A stretch of DNA of 64,000 nt from [Muricauda] lutisoli (nom. illeg.) (GCF_017313105.1 NZ_JAFLND010000002.1:248001-312000), one strand, 5' to 3'. Positions 46,470 through 55,741 are shown, counted from the stretch's first letter. Notes: generated by a model not told the origin, from the sequence alone. Translations and numbers: made by a program.

Positions 46470-46940
46470 GTGAAAAACGATAACAATTCAGTCAAGATTG
46501 ATGGGATTGACAAGAAAATCCTAAGATATCTTATGGAAGATGCCCGTAAACCAATTCTTGAAATTGCTAGAAATATCGGGATTTCCGGGGCGGCCATCCA
46601 TCAAAGGCTACGTAAACTGGAAAGTTCCGGTCTTATTGCCGGGTCCAAATTTGTTATCAACCCAAAGGTTTTGGGCTATTCCACTATGGCTTACATTGGT
46701 ATTTATCTGGATAAGGCAATGGCCAACCCAAGGGCGGTAAAACAGCTTGAGCGTATTCCAGAGGTGTTGGAGTGCCATTACACCACAGGAAATTGGTCCA
46801 TCCTCATAAAAGTACTTTGTAGGGACAACGAGCATTTGATGCAAGTCCTGAACAAAAAAATACAGCAAATTGAAGGGGTTTCCCGTACCGAAACATTTAT
46901 TTCCTTAAACCAACAAATTGATCGTCAAATACAGATTTGA
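46470..46940 (+). CDS. Lrp/AsnC-family transcriptional regulator
   Basis: A 156-residue protein. The start is the GTG at 46470, needed to keep the complete helix-turn-helix ('IDKKILRYLMEDARKPILE', 'ISGAAIHQRLRKLESSGLI'). The C-terminal RAM/AsnC ligand-binding domain follows ('YIGIYLDKAMANPRAV', 'VLECHYTTGNWSILIKV'). Such regulators respond to amino acids. Its position right after the saccharopine dehydrogenase-like gene suggests lysine or a related amino acid as signal; ald, 2 kb away, is another possible target. Confidence 0.92.
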   Translation: MKNDNNSVKIDGIDKKILRYLMEDARKPILEIARNIGISGAAIHQRLRKLESSGLIAGSKFVINPKVLGYSTMAYIGIYLDKAMANPRAVKQLERIPEVLECHYTTGNWSILIKVLCRDNEHLMQVLNKKIQQIEGVSRTETFISLNQQIDRQIQI

Positions 46941-46979
46941 TATTTGTATTGAATCTAAATAAATATTACATTTGACCTT

Positions 46980-47300
46980 ATGAATGTAATATTCCAATCC
47001 ACATATTACACATTGTACCAGGCCAATAACGAGCGTTGTTTTTATCTTGATTTTGGTCAGAAAACAGTACGTATGTCCTTGTGCCAATTACTTTCGCTAC
47101 GACATAAAATAATGGACATCAATATTGAAGACCATTTTGATAGTGATTTGAACAGCCATGGGTTCGAGGTTTTGATGCTCTGTAACAAAGAACATCTCTT
47201 TATCCTGAATACACTGGAGATACTGGACCTTAAAAACCTTATTGAAAATGGTTTTATGGTGATAGGCCTTTCCTCTAAATCCAAAGTACTTGGCCAGTAA
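46980..47300 (+). CDS. Small conserved-looking protein of unknown function
   Basis: A 106-residue soluble protein with no signal peptide, no membrane segment and no recognisable motif. It contains three scattered cysteines (20, 35 and 63 approximately) and an even mix of hydrophobic and charged residues; a compact alpha/beta fold is plausible. It lies 39 bases after the Lrp gene and 108 bases before ferritin on the same strand. Codon use is like its neighbours, so it is likely a real gene, but I do not recognise the family. Confidence 0.65.
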   Translation: MNVIFQSTYYTLYQANNERCFYLDFGQKTVRMSLCQLLSLRHKIMDINIEDHFDSDLNSHGFEVLMLCNKEHLFILNTLEILDLKNLIENGFMVIGLSSKSKVLGQ

Positions 47301-47408
47301 GCAACCTTACTTTAATCCAGTCTTAGTTGATTTCTAAATTAGAAGGTCTTACATGTTAAACAGATTAAATTCTGTAACTTTATAGTACAATCACACTAGA
47401 TATATACC

Positions 47409-47927
47409 ATGAAAGATATTGCAAGACAAAGTATGAGCATTAAAGTGGAATCCATGGATTTGCTCAACGGACAGATAAAAATGGAAGCCCATGCCTCTGC
47501 CACTTATTTGGCGATGGCCTCTTGGTGCGAACAAAACGGGTTTTTTACCAGTGCCAAGTTTTTCTTTAAACAAGCAGAAGAGGAGCGCGAGCACATGATG
47601 AAGATTTTTAATTTTTTGGTGGATACCGGGGGTAACCCGATTTCACCAGAAGTAACGGATATCAACCACGATTACTCCTCTATCACCGATATTTTTGAAT
47701 CCACTTTGGAACACGAGGTAAAAGTGACAAAATCCATTCACAATATTGTGAAAAAAGCCAGGGAATCGGGTGATATCGCAACCGAACGTTTCTTGGACTG
47801 GTTTGTTATGGAGCAGGTTGAGGAAGAAAACACCATAAGGGATATTCTGGATATGATCGAAGTAACGGGTACCGAAGGGGTTGGCCTTCAAATGATAGAC
47901 AACCAAGTTGCCAATTGGATTGAATAA
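47409..47927 (+). CDS. Ferritin (non-haem, FtnA-like)
   Basis: A 172-residue four-helix-bundle iron-storage protein. Ferroxidase-site glutamates and histidine are in 'LLNGQIKMEAHASATYLAMA' and 'FFKQAEEEREHMMKIFNFL', and the third-helix ligands in 'WFVMEQVEEENTIRDIL'. It would form a 24-mer shell storing Fe(III) in the cytoplasm. No Fur box could be identified by eye in its leader. A bidirectional terminator follows. Confidence 0.95.
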   Translation: MKDIARQSMSIKVESMDLLNGQIKMEAHASATYLAMASWCEQNGFFTSAKFFFKQAEEEREHMMKIFNFLVDTGGNPISPEVTDINHDYSSITDIFESTLEHEVKVTKSIHNIVKKARESGDIATERFLDWFVMEQVEEENTIRDILDMIEVTGTEGVGLQMIDNQVANWIE

Positions 47928-47950
47928 GTTCGGTACATGACATAAATAAG

Positions 47951-47975
47951 AAAAGGGGCCAAATGGCCCCTTTTT
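47951..47975. terminator. Bidirectional terminator between ferritin and the zinc peptidase gene
   Basis: AAAAGGGGCC (47951-47960) and GGCCCCTTTT (47965-47974) form a perfect 10-bp stem with a 4-base loop. The A and T ends allow use on both strands, and the convergent genes end on either side. Confidence 0.95.
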
Positions 47976-47994
47976 ATATCGTGTCAAAAAAATC

Positions 47995-48696
47995 TTAGTC
48001 TCTACCTCCAAAAACTTGAACCGCCCAATACAATAGGGAGGCCAATGCACCCAAGGCTGCCACCAAATAGGTTCTTGCGGCCCATTTCAGTGCATCTTCC
48101 GCACCGGCATATTCTTGTTGGGTTACCATGTTCTTTTGTTTTAACCAAACCAACGCTCTCTTACTGGCATCGTATTCCACGGGCAGGGTAATAAAACTGA
48201 ACAAGGTAGCAAAGCCCATCATGATCAATCCAGCCACAGCGATGTAAAAACCAATACCACCTACCGCTCCGGTGGCCGCCATAAGCATGATACCACCGAA
48301 TACTACCCAGGTGGACATTCCAGAGGTAACACTTACCACAGGAACCAATTTAGAACGCATGGTCAACCATTCATAAGCCTGCGCGTGTTGTACCGCATGT
48401 CCGCATTCGTGGGCTGCCACCGCAGCTGCCGAGGCATTTCGTTGGTTGTAGACCCCTTCACTAAGGTTTACGGTTTTATTTTTAGGGTTATAATGGTCCG
48501 TTAGCATCCCAGGGGTCGAAATTACCTTAACATCCCTAATTCCATGGTCATCAAGCATTTTCTGGGCAATTTCTGCACCGCTCATACCATTTCTTAAATG
48601 GACCTTTGAATATTTTTTGAATTTACTCTTCAATCGGTTGCTCACCATCCAGCTGATCAGGGCAATTCCACCGATTAATATATAATATGTCATCAT
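47995..48696 (-). CDS. YugP-like zinc metallopeptidase (membrane)
   Basis: A 233-residue membrane protein of the Zn_peptidase_2 family. The zinc site HECGH lies in 'AAAVAAHECGHAVQHAQAYE' near residue 90-110. A hydrophobic N-terminal anchor and three further hydrophobic segments surround it. The family is widespread but of unproven biological role, presumably in membrane protein turnover. Two consecutive ATGs (48696, 48693) leave the start ambiguous by one residue. Confidence 0.9.
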   Translation of the reverse strand: MMTYYILIGGIALISWMVSNRLKSKFKKYSKVHLRNGMSGAEIAQKMLDDHGIRDVKVISTPGMLTDHYNPKNKTVNLSEGVYNQRNASAAAVAAHECGHAVQHAQAYEWLTMRSKLVPVVSVTSGMSTWVVFGGIMLMAATGAVGGIGFYIAVAGLIMMGFATLFSFITLPVEYDASKRALVWLKQKNMVTQQEYAGAEDALKWAARTYLVAALGALASLLYWAVQVFGGRD

Positions 48697-48734
48697 AGCA
48701 TTATCTCTTTAATATAAATATACCACATAAAAGC

Positions 48735-48762
48735 AAAAACCCCGCCAAATTATGGCAGGGTC
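48735..48762 (-). terminator. Terminator after alanine dehydrogenase
   Basis: ACCCCGCCA (48739-48747) pairs with TGGCAGGGT (48753-48761) with one internal mismatch; on the minus strand it is followed by a T-run. It lies about 27 bases downstream of the ald stop. Confidence 0.8.
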
Positions 48763-48788
48763 CCTTTACTGTCAAAATGTTAGTGTTT

Positions 48789-49889
48789 TTAGACCAGTAC
48801 TGGATCTAGCTTAAAGGTTTCAGCGATTTCTTTGTAAACTATTTCACCTTCAACCACGTTCAATCCCTTTTCCAGGGATCTATCCAATTTGCAGGCGCTA
48901 CGCCATCCCATGTTGGCCAATTTTAGCACATAGGGCAGTGTTACATTCGTCAAGGCAACAGTAGAAGTATAAGGCACTGCCCCTGGCATATTGGCTACAC
49001 AGTAATGGACCACGTCATCAATAATGTAAATGGGGTCCTCATGGGTTGTTGGCTTGGTGGTTTCCACGCATCCTCCTTGATCCACCGCCACATCGACTAT
49101 AACAGTTCCCGGATGCATGTCCTTGAGCATGTCCCGAGTGATCAAGTTAGGTGCTTTTGCTCCTTTAAGCAGGACACCACCAATAATCAAATCATTTGTT
49201 TTTATATGCTTTCTGATATTGAACTCATTCGAAAAACCTGTCACCACATGGCTTGGCATAATGTCGTTCACATATCTGAGCCGTTTCATGTTTACATCCA
49301 AAATGGTTACTTGGGCACCCAGCCCTGCTGCCATTTTAGCAGCCTGAATACCCACGGTGCCAGCGCCAAGTACCAAAACCCTACCTGGTGACACTCCCGG
49401 AACCCCGCCCAAAAGCACTCCTTTTCCCTTCACAGGTTTCTCCAAGTATTTAGCACCTTGTTGAATCGCCATTCTACCAGCCACTTCGGACATTGGTGTT
49501 AACAAGGGAAGTGTACCATCTTCATCCTCCACGGTTTCATAGGCGATACAAATCGCCTTGCTTTTGATCATGGCGTTCGTCAAAGCTTCACTGGAGGCAA
49601 AATGGAAGTACGTAAAGACAATTTGCCCTTCCTGTATCAAATTATATTCCTCTGCTATGGGCTCCTTAACCTTTACGATCATATCGCTCATGGCATACAC
49701 CTGACCAATCGTATCCAAAATAGTAGCCCCGGCCTGTTGGTAATCCTGATTAAAAAATCCACTTCCCTCACCTGCGCCGGATTGCACATATACGGTGTGG
49801 TTGTTCTTTACCAATTCAAATACCCCGGCTGGAGTCATGCCCACCCGGCTCTCGTTGTTTTTGATTTCTTTAGGTATACCAACAGTCAT
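48789..49889 (-). CDS. ald: Alanine dehydrogenase
   Basis: The ATG at 49889 gives 366 residues beginning MTVGIPKEIKNNESRVGMTP, the standard start of the family; the longer frame adds ten residues. NAD is bound by 'VLVLGAGTVGIQAAKMAAGL' near 165-185, and the catalytic Lys and His regions 'VKVKEPIAEEYNLI' and 'FTYFHFASSE' are present. The enzyme interconverts alanine and pyruvate plus ammonia. The upstream 285 bases hold GC-armed palindromes in an AT-rich region, possible regulator sites. Confidence 0.95.
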   Translation of the reverse strand: MTVGIPKEIKNNESRVGMTPAGVFELVKNNHTVYVQSGAGEGSGFFNQDYQQAGATILDTIGQVYAMSDMIVKVKEPIAEEYNLIQEGQIVFTYFHFASSEALTNAMIKSKAICIAYETVEDEDGTLPLLTPMSEVAGRMAIQQGAKYLEKPVKGKGVLLGGVPGVSPGRVLVLGAGTVGIQAAKMAAGLGAQVTILDVNMKRLRYVNDIMPSHVVTGFSNEFNIRKHIKTNDLIIGGVLLKGAKAPNLITRDMLKDMHPGTVIVDVAVDQGGCVETTKPTTHEDPIYIIDDVVHYCVANMPGAVPYTSTVALTNVTLPYVLKLANMGWRSACKLDRSLEKGLNVVEGEIVYKEIAETFKLDPVLV

Positions 49890-49966
49890 AATGTTGTGTT
49901 TTTTGGTTTCTGGGGTCAAAGTTGAGCAAAAAAATTAGATTAAAACACAAAAACTCGATAAAAAAC

Positions 49967-50075
49967 AGGGGTGTATGGTCAAAATATTTTTTTTTAATAT
50001 TTATACCCCTATTTAAACAGGGTTTAAATTTTTTTTAATGCTTTTTTAAATACATACCCCTATGTTTTTGGGGGT
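49967..50075 (-). promoter_or_regulatory. Cluster of ACCCC/GGGGT palindromes upstream of ald
   Basis: In a very AT-rich stretch three G/C-rich elements stand out: AGGGGTGTAT at 49967-49976, ACCC...GGGT at 50005-50023 (19 bases) and ACCCC...GGGGT at 50056-50075 (20 bases, perfect 5-bp arms). The last two are centred about 51 bases apart, close to five helical turns. They lie 80-190 bases before the ald start and could bind a dimeric regulator; an Lrp-type protein is a candidate. This is an inference from spacing and symmetry only. Confidence 0.4.
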
Positions 50076-50091
50076 TACTCTGTGTAAAAAC

Positions 50092-50120
50092 AAAAAAGCA
50101 TGCCGTTTGGCATGCTTTTT
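50092..50120. terminator. Terminator downstream of leuS
   Basis: AAAAAAGCATGCC (50092-50104) pairs with GGCATGCTTTTT (50109-50120) around GTTT. On the minus strand it lies about 55 bases after the leuS stop. It works in either direction but no plus-strand gene ends here. Confidence 0.9.
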
Positions 50121-50174
50121 AGGGCTGTTTCTATAAAATTCATAAATAATTCGGTTTATAATCCTGTTTTGAGA

Positions 50175-52973
50175 CTATCCTACAATATTCACGATCTTTC
50201 CAGGCACTACAATGACCTTTTTGGGTGTTCTCCCCTCCAATTGGGCCTGTGTTTTTTCGTGGGCCAGAACAGCGGCTTCAATATCATCCTTGCTCATATC
50301 CAAAGGTAATTCCAATTTAAAGCGCATTTTACCATTAAAAGATATCGGATATTCCTTACTGCTTTCCACCAAGTACTTTTCCTCAAACTTTGGGAATGGT
50401 GCTTCGGCAATGGACTCTGAATGACCCAAACGACTCCAAAGCTCTTCGGCAATGTGAGGGGCATAAGGTGAAACCAAGATCGCCAAGGGTTCCAAAATAG
50501 CTTTGCTTATACATTTTTGTGATGTCAACTCATTCACACAAATCATAAAAGTGGAAACAGAAGTATTGAACGAGAAGTTCTCGATGTCCTCCTCTACCTT
50601 TTTAATGGTCTTGTGCAAAGTCTTCAAATTATCGGCAGTCGGCTCCTTATCCTCAATGGTTGTATACAACTTCCAAAGTTTCTTCAGGAAAGAATGTACA
50701 CCGGTAATCCCTGCCGTGTTCCAAGGCTTGGATTGCTCCAGTGGTCCGAGGAACATTTCGTACAAACGAAGGGAATCTGCCCCGTACTCCTCACAAATGG
50801 CATCAGGGTTAACGACATTGTATTTGGATTTGGACATTTTTTCGACTTCACGGCCAACAATGTATTCTCCATCTTCAAGAATGAATTCTGCATCCTTATA
50901 TTCTGGCTGCCATTCTTTAAAAGCTTCGACATCCAACTCATCCGATGCATTTACCAAAGAAACATCCGCATGGATAGGAACAACATTCTTATCCTTTATT
51001 AGACCTTTTGAATACACTTTATTGGAATCCAGTTCTCGATATACAAAAGCACTCGTCCCGGTAATCATCCCTTGATTGATCAACTTTTGAGCAAATTCAT
51101 CTTTGGGCACATACCCCATATCGAACATAAACTTTTGCCAAAATCGGGAATACAACAAGTGGCCCGTAGCGTGCTCGCTGCCTCCTATATAAAGGTCTAC
51201 ATCTTGCCAGTAGTTGATGGCTTCAGGAGAGAAAATAGTGTCATCATTGCGTGGGTCCATATACCTATTAAAGTATTGGGAACTTCCCGCCCAACCGGGC
51301 ATCGTGTTCAACTCCAAAGGAAATACATTTTCATTATCGATGAGCTCATTGCTAACTACTTCCGCCTTGAGGCGGTCCCAAGCCCAAGTAGTGGCGTTGC
51401 CCAATGGTGGCTCGCCCGTTTCCGTAGGAAGGTATTTCTCCACTTCGGGCAGTTCTAATGGCAAATGCTCCAAATCGATCATTTGCGGCATACCATCAAC
51501 ATAATACACTGGAAAGGGTTCACCCCAGTACCGCTGACGACTAAATACGGCATCGCGTAAACGGTAATTCACCTTGCCTTCACCGTGCCCGATTTTTTCC
51601 AATTCGTCAATGATTTTCTTCATCGCATCTTTATAAGGTAGACCGTTCAGAAAATCGGAATTGGCAATTACCGTGGTTTCCTTATCTGCAAATGCCTCTT
51701 CGGAAATATCCACTCCTTCAAAAATATTGGGGATAGCTATATTGTAATGTTTTGCAAAATCGTAATCGCGTTGGTCACCACAGGGCACCGCCATTACGGC
51801 TCCCGTTCCGTAACTGGCCAAAACATAGTCCCCGATCCAAATGGGAATGGGTTCTTTAGTGAACGGATGCTCTGCATAAGCTCCAGTAAATACACCAGAA
51901 ATGGTTTTCACATCGGCCATACGGTCACGCTCAGAACGTTTTGCCGTAGCTTCCACGTAAGCTTCTACTTCTGCTTTTTGCTCTGGAGTTGTGATTTTTG
52001 CCACCAATTCGTGCTCTGGTGCCAAGGTCATAAAACTTACCCCGAAAATGGTATCAGGTCGGGTAGTGAAGACTTCAATGGTATCATCTACGCCCTTCAC
52101 ATTAAAAGTAACCGATGCACCAACAGAACGTCCAATCCAGTTGGTTTGGGAATCTTTTAGTGGCTGTGGCCAATCAATTTTGTCCAATCCGTCCAACAAA
52201 CGCTGTGCATATGCGGTAATGCGCATACTCCATTGCGTCATTTTTTTACGGACCACGGGATGACCTCCACGCTCGGAAACACCGTTCACGATTTCATCAT
52301 TGGCCAAAACAGTCCCTAAAGCGGGACACCAATTTACTTCGGTATCCGCTAAATAGGTCAACCTATATTTTAAAAGAATTTCTTGCTTTTCCTTATCGGA
52401 GTAACCATTCCAATCATCAGCACTAAAACTTGGGGTATCATCATCACAAGTAGCTTCTACATTGGTATTTCCTTCTTTTTCAAAAATGGAAACCAAACTG
52501 GAAATATTTTCCGCTTTATTGGAATTATTGTTGTACCACGCATTGAACAATTGGATAAAGATCCATTGTGTCCATTTGTAATATTGCGGGTTAGAGGTAC
52601 GTACTTCGCGGCTCCAATCAAAAGAAAAACCAAGCTGGTCCAATTGCTCGCGGTACCTGTTGATGTTGTTTTCCGTGGTAATGGCCGGATGCTGCCCCGT
52701 TTGGATCGCATATTGCTCCGCAGGCAATCCGAAGGAATCGTAGCCCATGGGATGCAATACATTGAATCCTTTATGTCTTTTGTAACGCGAATAGATGTCC
52801 GTGGCAATATAACCCAGCGGATGCCCTACGTGCAAGCCTGCCCCAGATGGGTAAGGAAACATCGACAATGCATAAAATTTAGGTTTATCGGAATCGTTGG
52901 ATGCCTTAAAAGTTTCATTTTCTGCCCAATACTTCTGCCATTTGGCCTCAATCTCGCGGAAATCGTAATTCAT
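50175..52973 (-). CDS. leuS: Leucyl-tRNA synthetase
   Basis: A 932-residue class I synthetase. The HIGH motif is HVGH at 48-51 ('PSGAGLHVGHPLG') and KMSKS lies near residue 710. The CP1 editing domain is present (threonine-rich 'EVFTTRPDTIFGVSFMTL' and the Asp of 'YGTGAVMAVPCGDQRDYDF'), so misacylated tRNA can be corrected. The length is above the E. coli enzyme but usual for Bacteroidota, with insertions near 160-190 and 640-680. Divergent from ftsX. Confidence 0.97.
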   Translation of the reverse strand: MNYDFREIEAKWQKYWAENETFKASNDSDKPKFYALSMFPYPSGAGLHVGHPLGYIATDIYSRYKRHKGFNVLHPMGYDSFGLPAEQYAIQTGQHPAITTENNINRYREQLDQLGFSFDWSREVRTSNPQYYKWTQWIFIQLFNAWYNNNSNKAENISSLVSIFEKEGNTNVEATCDDDTPSFSADDWNGYSDKEKQEILLKYRLTYLADTEVNWCPALGTVLANDEIVNGVSERGGHPVVRKKMTQWSMRITAYAQRLLDGLDKIDWPQPLKDSQTNWIGRSVGASVTFNVKGVDDTIEVFTTRPDTIFGVSFMTLAPEHELVAKITTPEQKAEVEAYVEATAKRSERDRMADVKTISGVFTGAYAEHPFTKEPIPIWIGDYVLASYGTGAVMAVPCGDQRDYDFAKHYNIAIPNIFEGVDISEEAFADKETTVIANSDFLNGLPYKDAMKKIIDELEKIGHGEGKVNYRLRDAVFSRQRYWGEPFPVYYVDGMPQMIDLEHLPLELPEVEKYLPTETGEPPLGNATTWAWDRLKAEVVSNELIDNENVFPLELNTMPGWAGSSQYFNRYMDPRNDDTIFSPEAINYWQDVDLYIGGSEHATGHLLYSRFWQKFMFDMGYVPKDEFAQKLINQGMITGTSAFVYRELDSNKVYSKGLIKDKNVVPIHADVSLVNASDELDVEAFKEWQPEYKDAEFILEDGEYIVGREVEKMSKSKYNVVNPDAICEEYGADSLRLYEMFLGPLEQSKPWNTAGITGVHSFLKKLWKLYTTIEDKEPTADNLKTLHKTIKKVEEDIENFSFNTSVSTFMICVNELTSQKCISKAILEPLAILVSPYAPHIAEELWSRLGHSESIAEAPFPKFEEKYLVESSKEYPISFNGKMRFKLELPLDMSKDDIEAAVLAHEKTQAQLEGRTPKKVIVVPGKIVNIVG

Positions 52974-53062
52974 TGTTAATCTTGTTCAATTTCGTGTGCA
53001 AAAATAGGTTTAATCCCCTAAATACAATTTACTTTTCTATTTTTACGTACTGATTCTACTAT

Positions 53063-53941
53063 ATGAGCCAATATATTGAACGATATCAGCGTCGAAAACT
53101 GATTTCCTCCTACTTTTCCGTGGCTTTGAGCATTGCCTTGGTACTGTTTCTTTTAGGCGTTTTGGGCCTTTTGGTGCTCAATACCAAAAAATTGGCAGAT
53201 CACTTTAAGGAGCAGATCACCATTTCAGTATTTTTAAAGGACAGTGCAAAACCAGTGGAAATAGATCAGTTGCAGAAAAGCTTGGCCCTAGCGGAGTACA
53301 CCAAGTCGGCCGAATATATTTCCAAAGAAGATGCAGCAGAACAATACAGTGAGGATATTGGTGAAAATTTTGAAGAGTTTTTGGGCTACAACCCCCTAAA
53401 AAATTCCATTGATGTGAATTTGAAGGCCGATTTTGTCTCTTCCCAACAAATTGATGATATTGCGGAAGAACTGGCGGCCAAGGCATACGTGGACGAAGTA
53501 AGCTATGATAAACCCCTGATTTCGTTACTCAACAACAATGCCCGGAAAATCAGTTTGTGGATATTGGTGGCCAGTGCCATTTTTACGGTAATCGCCGTTT
53601 TGCTGATCAACAGTTCCATACGTCTGTCCATTTACTCCAAAAGGTTTATCATTAAGACCATGCAGATGGTGGGTGCCACCAAAACTTTTATCCGAAGGCC
53701 CTTTATTTGGACGAACATAAAACTAGGCATGGTCGGAGCAGTAGTGGCCTTGATAGGACTTGGCGTTTTAGTGTACTATATCGATAAAAATTTCCCCGAA
53801 TTGAATCTTTTGCAAGATTATATTGTTCTCATCATTTTATTCGTTAGTGTATTTGGTTTGGGTGTCATTATTTCGTGGGCCAGTACCCATTTTGCGACAC
53901 AACGCTTTTTAAACCTGAGAACGGATGATCTTTATTATTAA
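53063..53941 (+). CDS. ftsX: Cell division protein FtsX
   Basis: A 292-residue permease-like protein: cytoplasmic N-terminus, TM1 near 20-42, a large periplasmic domain (about 45-165), then TM2-TM4 near 170-190, 222-245 and 258-278. FtsX with the ATPase FtsE activates cell-wall hydrolases at the division site. ftsE is not adjacent, as is usual in this phylum. It starts the conserved run ftsX - DUF3098 - uppP - truB. Confidence 0.92.
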   Translation: MSQYIERYQRRKLISSYFSVALSIALVLFLLGVLGLLVLNTKKLADHFKEQITISVFLKDSAKPVEIDQLQKSLALAEYTKSAEYISKEDAAEQYSEDIGENFEEFLGYNPLKNSIDVNLKADFVSSQQIDDIAEELAAKAYVDEVSYDKPLISLLNNNARKISLWILVASAIFTVIAVLLINSSIRLSIYSKRFIIKTMQMVGATKTFIRRPFIWTNIKLGMVGAVVALIGLGVLVYYIDKNFPELNLLQDYIVLIILFVSVFGLGVIISWASTHFATQRFLNLRTDDLYY

Positions 53942-53950
53942 CTTTGCAGC

Positions 53951-54217
53951 ATGAGCAAGAAAAACAACAACGGTAAAAAACCTGCCAAGGAGTTTGTTTT
54001 CCAAAAGAAAAACTACCTCTTTCTATTTATAGGTATTGCCTTTATTGCCCTCGGGTTTATTTTGATGAGCGGCGGCGGAAGCGACGACCCTGAAGTATTC
54101 AACCCCGAGATATACAATTTTAGAAGAATCCGTCTTGCGCCGACCTTGATTCTTATCGGTCTTGGCATTCAGGTTTACGCCATATTGTTGAATCCTCACA
54201 AGAAAAAGAAGGAATAA
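53951..54217 (+). CDS. DUF3098 small membrane protein
   Basis: An 88-residue protein with a lysine-rich N-terminus and two hydrophobic helices ('YLFLFIGIAFIALGFILMSG' and 'LIGLGIQVYAILL'). The family DUF3098 is restricted to Bacteroidota and lies between ftsX and uppP in most genomes. Function unknown; the location suggests a role at the cell envelope. Nine bases after ftsX and directly abutting uppP. Confidence 0.88.
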   Translation: MSKKNNNGKKPAKEFVFQKKNYLFLFIGIAFIALGFILMSGGGSDDPEVFNPEIYNFRRIRLAPTLILIGLGIQVYAILLNPHKKKKE

Positions 54218-55012
54218 TTGGAATTGATTGACGCCATAATCCTTGGAATCATTCAGGGATTGACCGAATTTTTACCTGTTTCCTCCAGCGGTCACTTAGA
54301 ATTGGGAAAAGCAATTTTGGGAGCGCAGGCCGTTCCCGAAGAGAGTTTATTGTTCACGGTAGTGCTCCATTTCGCGACCGCGTTAAGTACCTTGGTGGTA
54401 TTCCGAAAAGATGTTTATGACATTCTGAAAGGCTTATTTCAGTTTAAATGGAACGAGGAAACCCAATTTTCTTTAAAAATCATCATCTCCATGATTCCTG
54501 CCGCTTTGGTGGGTCTTTTTTTGAATGACTTTATAGAAGTGTTTTTTGATGGTGCCATTGTGATTGTTGGAATTATGTTGGTCATCACAGCATTTTTGCT
54601 GTATTTGGCAGATTTGGCCAAGACCACCGATAAAAACGTATCGTTTCGCAGTGCTTTTGCCATTGGAATGGCTCAGGCTGTTGCCATATTGCCCGGTATT
54701 TCCCGAAGTGGGGCAACCATTTCTGCTGCGGTACTTTTAGGGGTCGACAAGACAAAGTCGGCCCGTTTCTCCTTTTTGATGGTGGTTCCGCTTATCTTGG
54801 GCAAAGTGGCCAAAGATTTGATGGGTGGGGAGATTTCTTTTCAAGGGGACCAGGCTGTGGCCATGGGCGCAGGATTTGCTGCTGCCTTTATCGCTGGACT
54901 CGCTGCCTGTACCTGGATGATCAAACTGGTACGCCAAAGCAAGCTTACCTATTTTGCCATTTACTGTGCAATCGTGGGCCTCATCGCCCTTGCGTGGAGC
55001 ATTTGGGGATAG
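54218..55012 (+). CDS. uppP: Undecaprenyl-diphosphate phosphatase
   Basis: A 264-residue inner-membrane enzyme that recycles the undecaprenyl carrier for peptidoglycan and O-antigen synthesis. Motifs are complete: 'GLTEFLPVSSSGHLELGK' near 16-33 and 'PGISRSGATI' near 160-170. The start is TTG at 54218, immediately after the DUF3098 stop; it gives the standard N-terminus (ELIDAIILGIIQG) and no ATG is available upstream. It is translationally linked to the preceding gene. Confidence 0.95.
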   Translation: MELIDAIILGIIQGLTEFLPVSSSGHLELGKAILGAQAVPEESLLFTVVLHFATALSTLVVFRKDVYDILKGLFQFKWNEETQFSLKIIISMIPAALVGLFLNDFIEVFFDGAIVIVGIMLVITAFLLYLADLAKTTDKNVSFRSAFAIGMAQAVAILPGISRSGATISAAVLLGVDKTKSARFSFLMVVPLILGKVAKDLMGGEISFQGDQAVAMGAGFAAAFIAGLAACTWMIKLVRQSKLTYFAIYCAIVGLIALAWSIWG

Positions 55013-55042
55013 ATCAGTATATTTGCCCCAAACCCCAAGTTT

Positions 55043-55741
55043 TTGAATACCAAAGAAGATTTTTTAAACGGTCAAATTCTGTTAATTGACAAACCGCTGG
55101 AATGGACTTCGTTCCAAGCGGTGAACGCACTTAAATGGGCCATTCGTAAAAAATTTGACCTTAGAAAGATAAAAATCGGCCATGCAGGTACATTGGACCC
55201 CTTGGCCACAGGTCTGTTGATTATCTGTACGGGAAAATTCACTAAAAAAATCCCAGAACTTCAAGGACAAGTAAAAGAATACACGGGCACCTTCACACTA
55301 GGCGCCACTACACCTTCCTACGATTTGGAGACCGAAGTGAACGAAACCTTTCCAACTGAACATATCACGGATGCCTCCATCAAAGAAGCCACAACGAAAT
55401 TCTTGGGTGAAATTGATCAAGTACCTCCTATTTTTTCAGCCTTAAAAAAAGATGGGAAGCGGTTGTACGAACTTGCCCGTGAAGGCAAACAAGTCGAAAT
55501 AAAATCAAGAAAAATAGAAATCCTGGAATTTGAGATTACCCGGATCGAACTCCCCAAAGTGGGTTTTCGGGTCGTGTGCAGTAAAGGGACCTACATCCGT
55601 TCCTTGGCGCACGATTTTGGGAAAGCTTTGGGCACTGGAGCCTATTTATCCGAGCTCCGAAGAACCAAAATAGGGGATTTCAACGTAAATAATGCCACAA
55701 GCCCCAATGTTTTCAAGGAAAAGCTTGAAGTAAATGCTTGA
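55043..55741 (+). CDS. truB: tRNA pseudouridine-55 synthase
   Basis: A 232-residue enzyme that makes pseudouridine 55 in the T-loop of tRNA. The catalytic Asp is in '[20 protein letters not shown]' near residue 45-60, and '[21 protein letters not shown]' and '[15 protein letters not shown]' follow. It begins with a TTG at 55043 because no ATG fits and the N-terminus '[19 protein letters not shown]' is the usual family start. Its stop abuts the next gene's upstream frame. Confidence 0.95.
   Translation: MNTKEDFLNGQILLIDKPLEWTSFQAVNALKWAIRKKFDLRKIKIGHAGTLDPLATGLLIICTGKFTKKIPELQGQVKEYTGTFTLGATTPSYDLETEVNETFPTEHITDASIKEATTKFLGEIDQVPPIFSALKKDGKRLYELAREGKQVEIKSRKIEILEFEITRIELPKVGFRVVCSKGTYIRSLAHDFGKALGTGAYLSELRRTKIGDFNVNNATSPNVFKEKLEVNA

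Noticed and set aside
50503..51075. 190-residue open frame antisense to leuS
   Set aside because: Lies wholly inside leuS, including the KMSKS region, and shows no domain.
50175..52973. leuS about 70 residues longer than E. coli LeuRS as a possible fusion
   Set aside because: Insertions are internal to the normal domain order and are usual in this phylum; no extra domain is seen.
53939..53946. TAACTTTG just before the DUF3098 gene as a promoter
   Set aside because: It overlaps the ftsX stop codon only 5 bases before the next start and lacks a -33 element; probably chance.
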